64,000 nt of DNA from an uncultured Exiguobacterium sp. (lineage in GTDB: Bacteria; Bacillota; Bacilli; Exiguobacteriales; Exiguobacteriaceae), in assembly GCA_913775715.1 (NCBI GenBank), contig CAJYMC010000007.1, forward strand, positions 1,488,001 through 1,552,000. The letters run 5' to 3'. A model generated the notes under the pieces. That model searched no databases, was not told the origin of the DNA, and was given only the letters and a program-made list of their open reading frames with translations. Positions 9,438 to 19,118 of this stretch are shown here, piece after piece (within the stretch, counting starts at the first letter, position 1; each line of letters opens with the position of its first letter). Both the position numbers and the translations under genes were made by a program.

Positions 9438-10790
9438 TCAGTTAACGATCGTACCTTTTAGCTCACGCTCTGCGAATTTCGTCGTGAACGTCCCTCGCCG
9501 GAATACCGGGTGACTGAGAACACGTTCGTGGAACGGGATCGTCGTCTTGACACCTTCGATCCAAAATTCAGCCAGTGCACGTTCCATCTTCGCACATGCT
9601 TCTTCCCGTGTTTCCGCATGAACGATCAACTTCGCAACCATCGAGTCATAATATGGTGGAATCATATATCCTGGATAGACTGCGCTATCGATGCGCACAC
9701 CCATTCCGCCTGGCGTCACGTATTGTGTGACACGTCCAGCAGACGGACGGAAATCATGGTCTGGATCCTCGGCATTGATCCGGCATTCGATCGAATGACC
9801 GTGGAACTTGATATCCTTTTGTTTGACGGCAAGTGGATGATCAAGCGCGACCTGCAGTTGTGCTTGAACGAGGTCGAACCCCGTGATCATCTCGGTTACT
9901 GGGTGCTCGACTTGAATGCGCGTGTTCATCTCCATGAAGAAAAATTCTTCTGTCTCTTCGACGAAGATGAATTCGATTGTTCCAGCTCCCGTATATTGAA
10001 TCGCTTGTGCAGCTTTTACGGCAGCCTCACCCATCTTCAATCGTGTCGCTTCACTGACCGCAGGTGATGGCGCTTCCTCGATCAGTTTCTGCATCCGACG
10101 CTGGACGGTACAATCCCGTTCACCAAGGTGAATGACATTGCCGTGACGGTCAGCAAGGACCTGTACCTCGACATGGCGGAATTCTTCGATGAAGCGTTCT
10201 AAATAAACATCCCCGTTTCCGAAGGCTTGTTTTGCTTCACGGCGTGTCTCACTTAACCCGTTGATCAGCTCTTCTTCCGAACGAGCGACCCGAATTCCTT
10301 TACCTCCACCACCTGCTGTTGCTTTGATGATGACCGGATAACCAATTTCTTGCGCTAGTGCGACCGCTTCTTCGTCCGTGACCGTTCCATCTGAACCAGG
10401 TACGACGGGCACGCCACACTCGATCATCGTCTTCTTCGCAACGTCCTTGATCCCCATCTGACGGATCGCATCCGACGTCGGACCAACGAACTTGATCCCG
10501 CACGCTTCACACATCTCAGCAAAATCAACGTTCTCGGCTAAGAAACCGTACCCTGGGTGGATCATCGTCACTTGACGGTTCGTCGCGATCGCGAGGATAT
10601 TCGTAACGTTTAAGTAAGATGAAGCAGAACTCGCCTCACCGATGCAGTACGCCTCATCGGCTAAACGAACGTGTAAGGCATCCTTATCCGCCGTCGAGTA
10701 GACAGCAACGGTTTGTATTCCAAGTTCCTTTGCCGCTCGAATGATACGGACGGCAATTTCTCCACGATTGGCAATCAATAATTTTTCCAT
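9438..10790 (-). CDS. accC: Acetyl-CoA carboxylase, biotin carboxylase subunit
   Basis: ATP-dependent carboxylation of biotin on AccB, the first half-reaction of malonyl-CoA synthesis. The 450-residue protein starts at [16 protein letters not shown], with GAGGTG 6 bases upstream; the open frame further upstream lies inside the accB end and is not expected to be translated. The ATP-grasp domain shows [40 protein letters not shown] and the C-terminal biotin carboxylase domain. It is 16 bases downstream of accB and ends at a strong terminator. Confidence 0.97.
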   Translation of the reverse strand: MEKLLIANRGEIAVRIIRAAKELGIQTVAVYSTADKDALHVRLADEAYCIGEASSASSYLNVTNILAIATNRQVTMIHPGYGFLAENVDFAEMCEACGIKFVGPTSDAIRQMGIKDVAKKTMIECGVPVVPGSDGTVTDEEAVALAQEIGYPVIIKATAGGGGKGIRVARSEEELINGLSETRREAKQAFGNGDVYLERFIEEFRHVEVQVLADRHGNVIHLGERDCTVQRRMQKLIEEAPSPAVSEATRLKMGEAAVKAAQAIQYTGAGTIEFIFVEETEEFFFMEMNTRIQVEHPVTEMITGFDLVQAQLQVALDHPLAVKQKDIKFHGHSIECRINAEDPDHDFRPSAGRVTQYVTPGGMGVRIDSAVYPGYMIPPYYDSMVAKLIVHAETREEACAKMERALAEFWIEGVKTTIPFHERVLSHPVFRRGTFTTKFAERELKGTIVN

Positions 10791-10806
10791 GCTGTTCACC
10801 TCAGTT

Positions 10807-11262
10807 TTACGGACGGATCCGGAAGAGTGGTTGACCAAATTCAACGAGATCTCCATCGGCGACAAGAATCTCGACGACCGTTCCAGATACTTCCGAGTTT
10901 AAGTTATTGAAGAGTTTCATTGCTTCAAGGACACAGATGACTTGACCGACTTCGATCCGATCCCCTACTTTAACATATGCCGGTTTATCCGGATTCGGAC
11001 GTGAATAGAACGTTCCGACCATCAACGCATTGATCGTGATCGTGTCGTCTGCGACTGTTTCTTCTTCAACAGGTGCAGCTGCTTGCTTCACAGGAGCAGG
11101 AACAGGTGCCGCTACTGGCGCAGCAGGTGCTTGATGCGAGACCGTTACCGTCTCTCCTTGTTTCTTCAACTTCAATTTATACGTATCCGTCTCGAGTGAG
11201 AGTTCATTTACACTCGACTGATCGAGCATTTCAAGTACTTGCTTCAACTGATCGATTTTCAT
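10807..11262 (-). CDS. accB: Acetyl-CoA carboxylase, biotin carboxyl carrier protein
   Basis: A 151-residue carrier. The N-terminal segment is followed by an Ala/Pro-rich flexible linker (about residues 42-70) and a C-terminal biotinyl domain with the biotin-attachment motif [11 protein letters not shown]; the lysine is the biotinylation site. It forms an operon with accC. In B. subtilis the spoIIIA operon lies between efp and accB; here only about 170 bases separate them. Confidence 0.96.
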   Translation of the reverse strand: MKIDQLKQVLEMLDQSSVNELSLETDTYKLKLKKQGETVTVSHQAPAAPVAAPVPAPVKQAAAPVEEETVADDTITINALMVGTFYSRPNPDKPAYVKVGDRIEVGQVICVLEAMKLFNNLNSEVSGTVVEILVADGDLVEFGQPLFRIRP

Positions 11263-11299
11263 CTGTCATTCTTCCCCCATCTATGCTGTATTCACAATT

Positions 11300-11327
11300 A
11301 TTATACCAGGTGCTAATGCCTACTCAA
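11300..11327 (-). promoter_or_regulatory. Predicted SigA promoter of accBC
   Basis: Minus-strand TTGAGT, a 16-base spacer, then a perfect TATAAT, 38 bases upstream of the accB start. It lies downstream of the efp terminator, so accBC is likely its own transcription unit. Confidence 0.65.
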
Positions 11328-11375
11328 ATACTTATATTAACTGGTCATACCATTGGATGCAAGTCAAGCTGGATG

Positions 11376-11416
11376 AAAAAAGACGTCTCTCGACCTGATA
11401 AAAGGTGAGAGACGTC
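11376..11416 (-). terminator. Rho-independent terminator after efp
   Basis: 10-bp stem GACGTCTCTC/GAGAGACGTC with a 15-base loop and a six-T tail on the minus strand, 14 bases past the efp stop. Confidence 0.85.
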
Positions 11417-11430
11417 TTGTCGTTTCAATA

Positions 11431-11997
11431 TTATCCGTTGTAACGACCTGTGAAATCACCTGTACGTGTATCAACCGTTACTTTTTCGCCTGCTTCGATG
11501 AAGAGTGGGACTTGAATGATATGACCTGTCTCCACTGTCGCATTTTTCTTGACGTTCGAAGCTGTATCACCCTTAACACCAGGCTCTGCTTCAACGATCG
11601 TCATGACGACTGTGTTCGGTAATTCAAGACCGAGGATTTCGCCGTTGTAAACCGCGATTTGAACTTCCATGTTTTCAAGCAAGTATGGAAGAGCTGCTTC
11701 GACTTGTGCCGTAGTCAATTCCAACTGCTCATATGATTCTGTGTCCATGAAGACGTAAGTCTCGCCCATTGGGTAAAGGTATTGCATTTTGTTACGCTCG
11801 ATGTGTGCACGCTCGACACGCTCACCGCCGCGGAATGTCATCTCTTGGATGTTTCCGTTACGGATGTTACGCATTTTTGTCCGTACGAATGCTGCCCCTT
11901 TACCCGGTTTAACATGTTGGAATTCAAGTACTTGCCAAATCATACCGTCTGAAGTTTTAATCGTTAATCCTGTTTTTAAATCGTTTACTGATACCAT
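11431..11997 (-). CDS. efp: Translation elongation factor P
   Basis: EF-P rescues ribosomes stalled at polyproline. The 188-residue protein has three beta-barrel domains. The tip of domain I reads [12 protein letters not shown], with lysine 33 at the position that is post-translationally modified in many bacteria. Typical downstream segments are [20 protein letters not shown] and [14 protein letters not shown] strong GGAGGAA lies before the ATG. It follows the peptidase gene and, unlike in Bacillus, is not followed by spoIIIA genes. Confidence 0.97.
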   Translation of the reverse strand: MVSVNDLKTGLTIKTSDGMIWQVLEFQHVKPGKGAAFVRTKMRNIRNGNIQEMTFRGGERVERAHIERNKMQYLYPMGETYVFMDTESYEQLELTTAQVEAALPYLLENMEVQIAVYNGEILGLELPNTVVMTIVEAEPGVKGDTASNVKKNATVETGHIIQVPLFIEAGEKVTVDTRTGDFTGRYNG

Positions 11998-12032
11998 GAA
12001 TGGTTCCTCCTAAAATGTCCCGTCACTCTGAA

Positions 12033-13097
12033 TTAGAGAGTGATCAGTTCTTTTGGTGAAGACGAAAGAATTTCTCGACCTGTTTCCGTGATCAAGACGT
12101 CATCTTCAATCCGGCATCCGCCGACTTGCGGCACGTAGATGCCTGGTTCGACCGTAACGATCATGCCCGGTTCAAGTTTCGTCTCAGAGCGGAAAGACAG
12201 ACCAGGTCCTTCATGTACTTCTAGACCGATACCGTGTCCCGTCGAGTGACCGAAGTACTCGCCGTATCCTGCTTCTTTGATGATATCACGCGTCAATGCG
12301 TCCGCTTCGATCCCTGTGATACCTGGTTTTAAACCGTCGACACCCGCTAGTTGCGCTTGTAAGACTGTATCGTAGATCTTCTGCAATTCGGCGTTGATCG
12401 GACCAACTGCGACAGTCCGTGTGATATCTGAAACATAACCGTTCAGAAGCGCCCCGAAATCAAGCGTGACGAGTTCGCCTGTCGCAATGACCTTCGAACT
12501 GGCAACACCGTGTGGCAAGGCAGAACGATAGCCCGATGCAACGATCGTATCGAAAGAAGAAGACGTCGCTCCATGCTTACGCATGAAGAATTCTAGTTCA
12601 TTTGATACTTCAAGTTCCGTCCGTCCTGGTTGAATGTACGTCAAGATGTGTTGGAAGGTCGCATCCGCGAGCTCCACCGCTTCCTTAATCATCTTAATCT
12701 CTGACGAATCCTTAATCAAGCGTAGGTTTTCAATGATTCCTGTCGTCGGAACAAGCTCAATCGAAGAAGCTTGATCGTACGCTTCAAAAGCACCGAGTGT
12801 CATCGCATCTTTTTCGACGCCAACTGCGCGAACACGTGCCCCTGCCATCAATTCGCCCATCGTCTCTGGAATCGAACGTTCGATTTGAACGATCTCCATT
12901 CCTTTGACTTGGTCTGCCGCTTGCTCCGTGTAACGGAAATCCGTCACGAAGTAGGCTTGTTCTTCTGTTACGAGACACGCACCACTTGAACCCGTGAAGC
13001 CGGAAATGTAACGAATATTCTCTGCTTTCGTGACGAGTAATCCCGGAATATCCCGTTCCTTTAAAGCTGCTTGTAACGCCTCGATTCGTTGTTTCAT
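12033..13097 (-). CDS. Xaa-Pro aminopeptidase/dipeptidase (M24 family)
   Basis: A 354-residue M24B metallopeptidase, orthologous by position to B. subtilis yqhT, next to efp and aroQ. The N-terminal creatinase-like domain spans about residues 1-125. The C-terminal pita-bread domain carries the five metal ligands: D in [11 protein letters not shown] in [12 protein letters not shown] in [17 protein letters not shown] in TVEPGIYV and E in RIEDDVLIT. It releases N-terminal residues preceding proline or splits Xaa-Pro dipeptides; which of the two cannot be told from sequence. The start overlaps the aroQ stop by 4 bases. Confidence 0.92.
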   Translation of the reverse strand: MKQRIEALQAALKERDIPGLLVTKAENIRYISGFTGSSGACLVTEEQAYFVTDFRYTEQAADQVKGMEIVQIERSIPETMGELMAGARVRAVGVEKDAMTLGAFEAYDQASSIELVPTTGIIENLRLIKDSSEIKMIKEAVELADATFQHILTYIQPGRTELEVSNELEFFMRKHGATSSSFDTIVASGYRSALPHGVASSKVIATGELVTLDFGALLNGYVSDITRTVAVGPINAELQKIYDTVLQAQLAGVDGLKPGITGIEADALTRDIIKEAGYGEYFGHSTGHGIGLEVHEGPGLSFRSETKLEPGMIVTVEPGIYVPQVGGCRIEDDVLITETGREILSSSPKELITL

Positions 13098-13540
13098 GAT
13101 TGATTTCCCCCTTGTTCCGATTGTTGTAAAGCTTGAAGTGCTTCCGTTGCCAGACGATATCCCGTCATGCCAAGTCCAGCGATGACACCTTTGCAGACGG
13201 GTGCGATCATCGAATGATGCCGGAAGGATTCACGTGCGTGGACATTCGATAAATGGACCTCGATGACGGGTGCTTCGATCGCGGCAATCGCGTCACGTAA
13301 CGCGATACTCGTATGCGTGTAGGCAGCCGCATTGAAGACGATACCGTCCGCCCCTCGTTCCTCGTGAAGAACATCAATCAGTCGTCCTTCATGGTTCGAT
13401 TGTTCGAACCGAAACTGAATGTTCGGAAAATATACGCGAAGCTCGTGTTCTAAGTCGGCTAACGTCGCCGTTCCATATGTATCCGGTTCGCGCGTTCCGA
13501 GTAAATTCAAGTTAGGTCCGTTTAAAATCAAGACACGCAA
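13094..13540 (-). CDS. aroQ: 3-dehydroquinate dehydratase, type II
   Basis: Third step of the shikimate pathway, 148 residues as usual for the dodecameric type II enzyme. Motifs are [18 protein letters not shown] with the catalytic tyrosine loop, [16 protein letters not shown] and [18 protein letters not shown]. It overlaps the Xaa-Pro peptidase by 4 bases. The shikimate kinase gene is nearby at 22049. Confidence 0.96.
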   Translation of the reverse strand: MRVLILNGPNLNLLGTREPDTYGTATLADLEHELRVYFPNIQFRFEQSNHEGRLIDVLHEERGADGIVFNAAAYTHTSIALRDAIAAIEAPVIEVHLSNVHARESFRHHSMIAPVCKGVIAGLGMTGYRLATEALQALQQSEQGGNQS

Positions 13541-13683
13541 AAAAACACCTCCTCGAATTCTTCCTCATTGTATCATAACCCGAATTCCGACTCCTAAAGA
13601 TTGCCTCGTTTTGACGAGTCGAACATAGTTTTTTTAGCGTAAATCAAGTACACTGACGATACACCTTATTTTATGAAGACGGG

Positions 13684-14628
13684 ATGCGTTCTATTATGAA
13701 ATCGACTAATCCGCCAGTCGGTGGTCAAGCCATCGTCGAAGGCGTCATGTTCCAAAATGCGACCCATGCGGTTTCTGCGATTCGTCGAAATGACGATTCG
13801 ATCGAGACGTTCGCTCAACAAAAACCGATTCGACCACGAATCGCCAAAGGAAAACGAATTCCACTCCTGCGTGGTCTCTTTGCTTTAATGGAGTCCTCAG
13901 CGAATGGCGCTAGTCACATGAACTTCGCAAGTGACCGATACGGTGTCAAACCTGGTGAAGAAGAACCAGAAGAGTCAACGGCTAGTCCATTGACGAAATG
14001 GCTCGGAGTGGCTGTCGTCGGGATTCTATCATTCTTCTTCGGTAAATTACTTTTTACGTTACTCCCTGCATTCCTTGCGTCACTGTTCGATGTGTTCCCC
14101 GCCTTATCGGGACATATCATTCAAAACATCATCGAAGCAGTGATTAAATTAACGTTACTATTTAGTTATCTCTACGTGATTTCTTTAACACCGCTCGTCA
14201 AACGCCTCTTTCAGTACCACGGTGCGGAGCATAAGGTCATCAACTGCGTCGAATCAGGACGCCCACTCACGATCGAGAACGTTCGTGTCAGCAGTCGTCT
14301 CCATTACCGTTGTGGCTCGAGTTTCTTGATTTTCACCGTCATCGTCGGTTTTTTCGTCTACTTGATCGTGCCAACGGATCCGCTCTGGTTGCGTCTCATC
14401 TGCCGAATTGCTTTATTGCCGGTCGTCATCGGTCTTTCGTTCGAAGTCTTACAGCTAACGAATAAAGCCCAGCACATCAAAGGACTTCGTGTCATCGCCT
14501 TGCCCGGTCTATGGTTACAGTACTTGACGACGAAAGAACCGGATGATGCCCAGATCGAGGTTGCGATTTATGCGTTTGAAGCGTTAGAAAAACAGGAACA
14601 TAACTTACATGAGAATGCACTGGGTTAA
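13684..14628 (+). CDS. yqhQ: DUF1385 membrane protein (YqhQ-like)
   Basis: A 314-residue protein of unknown function, positional and sequence ortholog of B. subtilis YqhQ. It opens with the conserved VGGQAIVEGVMF, has two or more hydrophobic pairs (about residues 98-170 and 215-260), and contains FQYHGAEHKVINCVE and RCGSSFLIF, segments typical of the family. It is divergent from aroQ. The ATG at 13684 is followed by a second ATG four codons in; neither has a strong ribosome site, so the start is uncertain. Some annotations link the family to cobalamin or folate metabolism, without firm evidence. Confidence 0.85.
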   Translation: MRSIMKSTNPPVGGQAIVEGVMFQNATHAVSAIRRNDDSIETFAQQKPIRPRIAKGKRIPLLRGLFALMESSANGASHMNFASDRYGVKPGEEEPEESTASPLTKWLGVAVVGILSFFFGKLLFTLLPAFLASLFDVFPALSGHIIQNIIEAVIKLTLLFSYLYVISLTPLVKRLFQYHGAEHKVINCVESGRPLTIENVRVSSRLHYRCGSSFLIFTVIVGFFVYLIVPTDPLWLRLICRIALLPVVIGLSFEVLQLTNKAQHIKGLRVIALPGLWLQYLTTKEPDDAQIEVAIYAFEALEKQEHNLHENALG

Positions 14629-14648
14629 TCGATAACAGGGGTGATATT

Positions 14649-15050
14649 ATGATCAGACAACGCATTGGTTCTACATTTGCACTCGTCGTGTTACTGTTCG
14701 CTTTTGTCGGCTTCGGATATAAACTCGTCAATAATCCAAGTAGTCTGTTTTCACAATTGCTGTTCTTCGGCATTACCGCCGGGATCATCTTCTTACTCTT
14801 TAAGTTCCTGACTCGTAATCGAAGCGTCGGAAGCGGTACGAACGCGCAGTATCGTAAATCGGTCGCTCAATCCAAAAAAATGCATGGTACTTCGAATGCT
14901 GTTCGCCGGACAGACTTCAAGAAAAAACCGGTCAAGTCTTCGAAAGCACCCGCATCGAATAAAGTCAGACCGTTACGTGATCGTTCGAAAGCCCCTCATT
15001 TGACGGTCATTGAAGGGAAAAAAGGCAAAAAGAAAAAACGTGCTTTTTAA
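14649..15050 (+). CDS. Small two-helix membrane protein (YqhP/SA1362-like)
   Basis: A 133-residue protein with two N-terminal transmembrane helices (about residues 8-25 and 33-53) followed by a basic, Lys/Ser-rich cytosolic tail ending GKKGKKKKRAF. GGGGTGATATT precedes the ATG. It lies 20 bases downstream of yqhQ and ends at a strong terminator, so the two are probably co-transcribed. Position matches B. subtilis yqhP; function unknown. Confidence 0.75.
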   Translation: MIRQRIGSTFALVVLLFAFVGFGYKLVNNPSSLFSQLLFFGITAGIIFLLFKFLTRNRSVGSGTNAQYRKSVAQSKKMHGTSNAVRRTDFKKKPVKSSKAPASNKVRPLRDRSKAPHLTVIEGKKGKKKKRAF

Positions 15051-15065
15051 TGATAAAAGCATATT

Positions 15066-15110
15066 AAACAAGGAGGTTCGTCATAGGTGACGAACCTCCT
15101 TGTTTTTTTC
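15066..15110. terminator. Strong bidirectional terminator
   Basis: Perfect 18-bp inverted repeat (15066-15083 with 15088-15105), 4-base loop, T-run on the plus strand and a shorter A/T tract on the other side. It serves the convergent yqhP-like gene and hpt. Confidence 0.92.
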
Positions 15111-15636
15111 ACTCCGTTTCGACCCAACCGATGTAAGGAAGATTACGATATTCCTCAGCGCAATCAATCCCGTACCCGACAACGAAATAATCCGGAATCT
15201 CGAATCCGACATAGTCCGCATCGAGTTCTACTTCACGACGCGCCGGTTTATCGAGTAACGTACATACCTTCAGGACGCCTGGTTGATGTAATTTCATATG
15301 ATCACATAGGAAATGAAGCGTCCGTCCTGTATCAATGATGTCTTCGATGACGACGACATATTTTCCTTGAACATCGAGATCGAGATCCTTCTTCAATTGA
15401 ACACGACCTGAAGAAACGGTCTTCGTCCCGTAAGAAGAACACGCGACCGTATCAATTTGGACGCTCCCTTTGATTTCGCGCATTAAGTCTGCCGCAAAGA
15501 CCATTGACCCCTTCAATACGACGACGAGAACGATTTGACGTCCTGCCGCATCTGCTTCGATCTGCTGTGCTAACTCACGAACTTTTTCTTTCAGTTGTGA
15601 CTCCGACACTAACTTTTCTTTAATCGTGATTTCCAT
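15109..15636 (-). CDS. hpt: Hypoxanthine/guanine phosphoribosyltransferase-like protein
   Basis: A purine-salvage phosphoribosyltransferase of 175 residues from MEITIKEKLV. Motifs are LVVVLKGSMVFAADLMREI, the YG-containing flexible loop CSSYGTKTVSSGRVQLKKD, the PRPP motif VVVIEDIIDTGRTL and the base-binding VGFEIPDYFVVGYG. The frame is open upstream to 15789 but that part overlaps the intergenic region and looks non-coding. A GGGGGTGA run lies rather far upstream (about 18 bases). It is not in the tilS-hpt-ftsH context, so it may be a second copy in the genome. An extended -10 (TGCTATACT) lies upstream at 15683-15691. Confidence 0.9.
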   Translation of the reverse strand: MEITIKEKLVSESQLKEKVRELAQQIEADAAGRQIVLVVVLKGSMVFAADLMREIKGSVQIDTVACSSYGTKTVSSGRVQLKKDLDLDVQGKYVVVIEDIIDTGRTLHFLCDHMKLHQPGVLKVCTLLDKPARREVELDADYVGFEIPDYFVVGYGIDCAEEYRNLPYIGWVETE

Positions 15637-15682
15637 GACAAGGTGCGAACACCCGTCACCCCCTTCGACCATTTTCAGGCTC

Positions 15683-15691
15683 AGTATAGCA
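15683..15691 (-). promoter_or_regulatory. Possible extended -10 promoter element for hpt
   Basis: Minus-strand TGCTATACT, an extended -10 element, about 47 bases before the hpt start. No convincing -35 hexamer is seen. Confidence 0.4.
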
Positions 15692-15785
15692 TATCCACTC
15701 CAAAATGCGCACTTTATCATAAAAATGTAATGAATCGTTCGTGTTTGAGGACTTTTATTCGTAATAAAACATAAAAAAACAAGCC

Positions 15786-16208
15786 TCAATCCTCTGGATG
15801 GGCTTGTTGATAACGATGCAGTTCCTCTTTCAAACCAGGACGTTCCGCGAAGAACTGAATCATTCCGTTAATCTTATCCAACGCTTCGATACTAATATGA
15901 TGCTCGATTCCTTCGACATCCTTATAGATCAGTTCTTCATCCACACCAACGAGACGAAGAAAATCCTCAAGTAAGGCATGTCGTTCCACGAGACGTTTCC
16001 CAATCTTACGTCCTTTAGGCGTCAGCATGAGACCCCGATACTTTTCATAAACAAGGTACGTCTCCCGGTCGAGCTTTTGAACCATCTTCGTCACAGACGA
16101 AGGATGAACTCCTAACGACTCCGCGATATCCGATACACGGGCATATCCCTTATCTTCAATCAACTTATAAATTTGTTCCAAATAATCTTCCATACTCGGA
16201 GTTGGCAC
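15786..16208 (-). CDS. mntR: Manganese transport regulator MntR
   Basis: DtxR-family metalloregulator that represses Mn uptake when Mn(II) is bound. From the GTG start ([14 protein letters not shown]) it is 140 residues, matching B. subtilis MntR. GAAGGTG lies 5 bases upstream of the GTG, and this start is preferred over the ATG at 16229. The winged helix includes [24 protein letters not shown]. Metal-site residues appear as D in PSMED, E in [17 protein letters not shown], and the EGIEHHIS segment. It lies downstream of lipM, as in B. subtilis yqhM-yqhN. Confidence 0.95.
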   Translation of the reverse strand: MPTPSMEDYLEQIYKLIEDKGYARVSDIAESLGVHPSSVTKMVQKLDRETYLVYEKYRGLMLTPKGRKIGKRLVERHALLEDFLRLVGVDEELIYKDVEGIEHHISIEALDKINGMIQFFAERPGLKEELHRYQQAHPED

Positions 16209-16232
16209 GACATCACCTTCCCATTTCATTCA

Positions 16233-17063
16233 TTAGCGTTTCCAGTTCCACTCATCACTACGGTATTTCTCGGCAAGACGCTCAATCTCCTGCCACTGCT
16301 CACTCGTGAACGTTAACGGAACGAATGACAATTCAAGCGCCTCTTCGAAGCCTTTCGTGAACGCTTCTCGTACTTCGTCAAAGGCGACAGCGCGACCTGC
16401 TAACTCGTTCAGGGCGACAGCCTTTCCAGAGAAACGCGCCTTCATTCGCTCGCGCGTCGACTCATCATCATACAAGAAGCAATCGAATAGCTCACCTTCA
16501 TCAACAGAGAGCGGGACCGAACCGTGCTGTAAGACAACGCCTTGATGACGGACTTGCGCACTTCCGGCGACTTTCCGTTTTCCAACAGCGAGTTCATAAT
16601 ACGATGCTGCATCAAAACAAACGGCTGATTTCGGCTTCCGTAACTCTTCTTTTTCCTCTTCCGTCAATGGAACTGAAAATTCGACCGGAATGCCGAGGTG
16701 ATGGTATCCTTTACGAATTCCTTCCGTCAACATCCGATAACTTTCGATAACCGTGCGTGGTAAACCTTCTGTATCTTCTGGGATGACGACACTATAAGTC
16801 AACTCGTCTGCATGCAAGACAGCGCGCCCTCCTGTCATCCGGCGCACGATCGGAATCCCGAGCTCTGCGATCCTCTTTCGATCGATATCACGGGTTGCCC
16901 GCTGAAAATGACCAACGCTTAATCCGCGTGGTTCCCATGAGTAAAAACGAAGCGTCGGTGCGATCTCTCCCCGCCCGACGAACTGAATCAATGCTTCATC
17001 GATTGCCATGTTCATTGCCGGCTCCATCGCCGGCGTCGTCAACACTTGCCACTCTCTGTTCAC
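16233..17063 (-). CDS. lipM: Octanoyl-[GcvH]:protein N-octanoyltransferase LipM
   Basis: BPL/LplA-fold enzyme of 276 residues that transfers octanoate from acyl carrier protein to GcvH, the first step of lipoate assembly in Bacillus. Seen: FYSWEPRGLSVGHFQ, RRMTGGRAVLHADELTYSV, and the cysteine in KSAVCFDAASYYE that corresponds to the LipM nucleophile (residue about 150). KVAGSAQVRHQGVVLQHGS holds the conserved lysine. It is annotated as lipoate ligase in many genomes; the cysteine and the context beside the gcv genes favour LipM. Confidence 0.85.
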   Translation of the reverse strand: MNREWQVLTTPAMEPAMNMAIDEALIQFVGRGEIAPTLRFYSWEPRGLSVGHFQRATRDIDRKRIAELGIPIVRRMTGGRAVLHADELTYSVVIPEDTEGLPRTVIESYRMLTEGIRKGYHHLGIPVEFSVPLTEEEKEELRKPKSAVCFDAASYYELAVGKRKVAGSAQVRHQGVVLQHGSVPLSVDEGELFDCFLYDDESTRERMKARFSGKAVALNELAGRAVAFDEVREAFTKGFEEALELSFVPLTFTSEQWQEIERLAEKYRSDEWNWKR

Positions 17064-17132
17064 TTCAGCACCCCCAAAACGTTTCCGTCTTAGTGTATCA
17101 AACCCTTTCTCAGTCGCGCAATCACGAGTCGA

Positions 17133-17161
17133 TTGCCGAAATCGATTTCGTTGACTATAAT
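17133..17161 (+). promoter_or_regulatory. Predicted SigA promoter for the rhodanese gene
   Basis: TTGCCG, a 17-base spacer, then a perfect TATAAT, with the -10 ending 40 bases before the ATG at 17202. Confidence 0.65.
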
Positions 17162-17201
17162 GAAACAGAGGTTAAACGAACGAAGGGGTTGGAAGTCGAA
17201 T

Positions 17202-17582
17202 ATGGAAACTGGAACTATCGTTACGATCGTACTATGGGTCGCGCTGATCGCCTACATCGCTTGGCGTTTCATGCCGGTCAAAGGTATCACGAAATTGTCA
17301 CAGGAAGAATTCCGCGCGAACTATCGCAAAGCACAAATCGTCGATGTCCGCGAAACACAGGAATTCAAAGGTGGACACATCGTTGGTGCTCGTAATATCC
17401 CGGTCAGCCAAATGAAGATGCGCTCGAAGGAATTACGGAAAGATATGCCGATTTACTTGTACTGCCAAGGAAGCATGCGTTCTTCACAAGCTGCAAAAGT
17501 CTTGAAAAAAGCAGGCTATACGAATCTGTATCAATTAAAAGGCGGATTCAAGCAGTGGTCAGGAAAAATCAAACGGAGCTAA
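17202..17582 (+). CDS. yqhL: Membrane-anchored rhodanese-like protein (YqhL)
   Basis: A 126-residue single-domain sulfurtransferase with an N-terminal transmembrane helix (about residues 5-22). The rhodanese active loop is YCQGSMRSSQAA with a catalytic cysteine; VDVRETQEFKGGHIVGARNIP is the CDC25-like signature. The start METGTIV follows GGAAG and is preferred to the longer frame. It is divergent from lipM and convergent with gcvPB, the conserved Bacillus neighbourhood. The substrate is unknown. Confidence 0.88.
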   Translation: METGTIVTIVLWVALIAYIAWRFMPVKGITKLSQEEFRANYRKAQIVDVRETQEFKGGHIVGARNIPVSQMKMRSKELRKDMPIYLYCQGSMRSSQAAKVLKKAGYTNLYQLKGGFKQWSGKIKRS

Positions 17583-17596
17583 TGTTTCGTTCATCG

Positions 17597-17639
17597 CAAA
17601 AAGAGGATCTCTCCTTCGTCGGAGAAATCCTCTTTTTTA
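17597..17639. terminator. Bidirectional terminator between yqhL and gcvPB
   Basis: Stem AAAAGAGGAT/ATCCTCTTTT with an inner CTCC/GGAG pairing, flanked by A- and T-runs. It serves both convergent genes. Confidence 0.85.
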
Positions 17640-17648
17640 TGAAACAGC

Positions 17649-19118
17649 TTATGCGTGTACTTCTTGTTTTGGTTCGTAGCGTAAGACCGGTTTTCGAGCA
17701 GCAAGTGTCTCGTCCATCCGTTTGACGACCGTCGTGTGTGGTGCGTTCAAGACGACATCTGGTGTCTCTTCGACCTCTTTTGCAATCTGGAGCATCGCAT
17801 CACAAAAGGCATCGAGTGTTTCTTTCGACTCTGTTTCCGTCGGTTCGATCATAATACACTCCTCGACGTTCAATGGGAAGTAGATCGTTGGTGGATGGTA
17901 TCCGAAGTCAAGCAGACGTTTAGCTATGTCAAGCGTCCGGACACCTAGTGCTTTTTGACGTTTACCCGACAAGACGAATTCGTGCTTGCAATAGACGTCG
18001 TATGGCGCTTCATACGCACCTTTGAGACGAGCCAACATATAGTTCGCATTCAAGACCGCTTCTTTCGAGACGCGAGCGAGACCTGCTCCACCCATCGTCC
18101 GAATATAGCTATAGGCACGCACGTTGATGCCGAAGTTACCGTAGAATGGTTTGACACGACCGATTGCTTCCGGGCGATCGTAGTCGAGGACATAACGCTC
18201 TTCCTCTTTGCGGACGATCGGTTTCGGTAAATACGGAATCAAATCTTGTTTGACCCCTACTGGACCCGACCCTGGTCCGCCGCCACCGTGCGGTCCTGTG
18301 AACGTCTTATGCAAGTTCAAGTGGACGACATCAAAGCCCATGTCCCCTGGTCGAGCGATGCCCATGATCGCATTCGAGTTCGCACCATCGTAGTACAGTT
18401 TTCCGCCTGCCTCATGAACCGCTTTGGCGATTTCGACGATATCCGACTCAAATAAACCGAGCGTGTTTGGATTCGTCAACATGAGTGCCGCTGTATCGTC
18501 ACCGACTTTTTTCTTTAAGTCCGCTAAATCAACGAGACCACGTTCATCCGATAAGACCGTCACGGTATCAAATCCAGCGACAGATGCCGATGCGGGGTTC
18601 GTTCCGTGTGCCGAGTCCGGTACGAGGACTTTCGTCCGTTTAAAGTCACCACGTGCATGATGGTAGGCCTTAATCAACATCAAGCCTGTCCATTCACCGT
18701 GTGCTCCCGCCGCAGGCTGGAGCGTCACTTCATCCATTCCTGTGATGACTGCGAGTTTTTCTTGCAGATCATACATTAAACCGAGTGCCCCTTGGACACT
18801 TTCGACTGGTTGAAGCGGGTGAATGTGTGCAAACCCAGGGAGGCGTGCCATATCTTCATTGATTTTCGGGTTGTATTTCATCGTACATGACCCGAGTGGA
18901 TAGAATCCAGAATCCACACCATGGTTACGGTTCGAGAGTGCCGTGTAGTGACGGACGAGATCCAGTTCCGATACTTCCGGTAGCGCCACGTCTTCCTTCC
19001 GTAACATCGAGGTCGGTAACAATTCTTCTACTGCCACCTCATCGACAGTCGGTAACGGTAAGCTATAGGCGATACGACCCGGTTTAGAAATTTCAAAGAT
19101 CAATGTTTGCTCATTCAT
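17649..19118 (-). CDS. gcvPB: Glycine dehydrogenase (decarboxylating) subunit 2
   Basis: The PLP-binding subunit of the two-subunit glycine decarboxylase (P-protein), 489 residues. The PLP lysine lies in [38 protein letters not shown] and [15 protein letters not shown] are typical of the family. Together with GcvPA, GcvT and lipoylated GcvH it cleaves glycine to CO2, ammonia and methylene-THF. The start overlaps the gcvPA stop by 8 bases. Confidence 0.97.
   Translation of the reverse strand: MNEQTLIFEISKPGRIAYSLPLPTVDEVAVEELLPTSMLRKEDVALPEVSELDLVRHYTALSNRNHGVDSGFYPLGSCTMKYNPKINEDMARLPGFAHIHPLQPVESVQGALGLMYDLQEKLAVITGMDEVTLQPAAGAHGEWTGLMLIKAYHHARGDFKRTKVLVPDSAHGTNPASASVAGFDTVTVLSDERGLVDLADLKKKVGDDTAALMLTNPNTLGLFESDIVEIAKAVHEAGGKLYYDGANSNAIMGIARPGDMGFDVVHLNLHKTFTGPHGGGGPGSGPVGVKQDLIPYLPKPIVRKEEERYVLDYDRPEAIGRVKPFYGNFGINVRAYSYIRTMGGAGLARVSKEAVLNANYMLARLKGAYEAPYDVYCKHEFVLSGKRQKALGVRTLDIAKRLLDFGYHPPTIYFPLNVEECIMIEPTETESKETLDAFCDAMLQIAKEVEETPDVVLNAPHTTVVKRMDETLAARKPVLRYEPKQEVHA

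Noticed and set aside
9510..10067. 185-codon open frame opposite accC
   Set aside because: Antisense to the conserved biotin carboxylase; no recognisable motif and no ribosome site.
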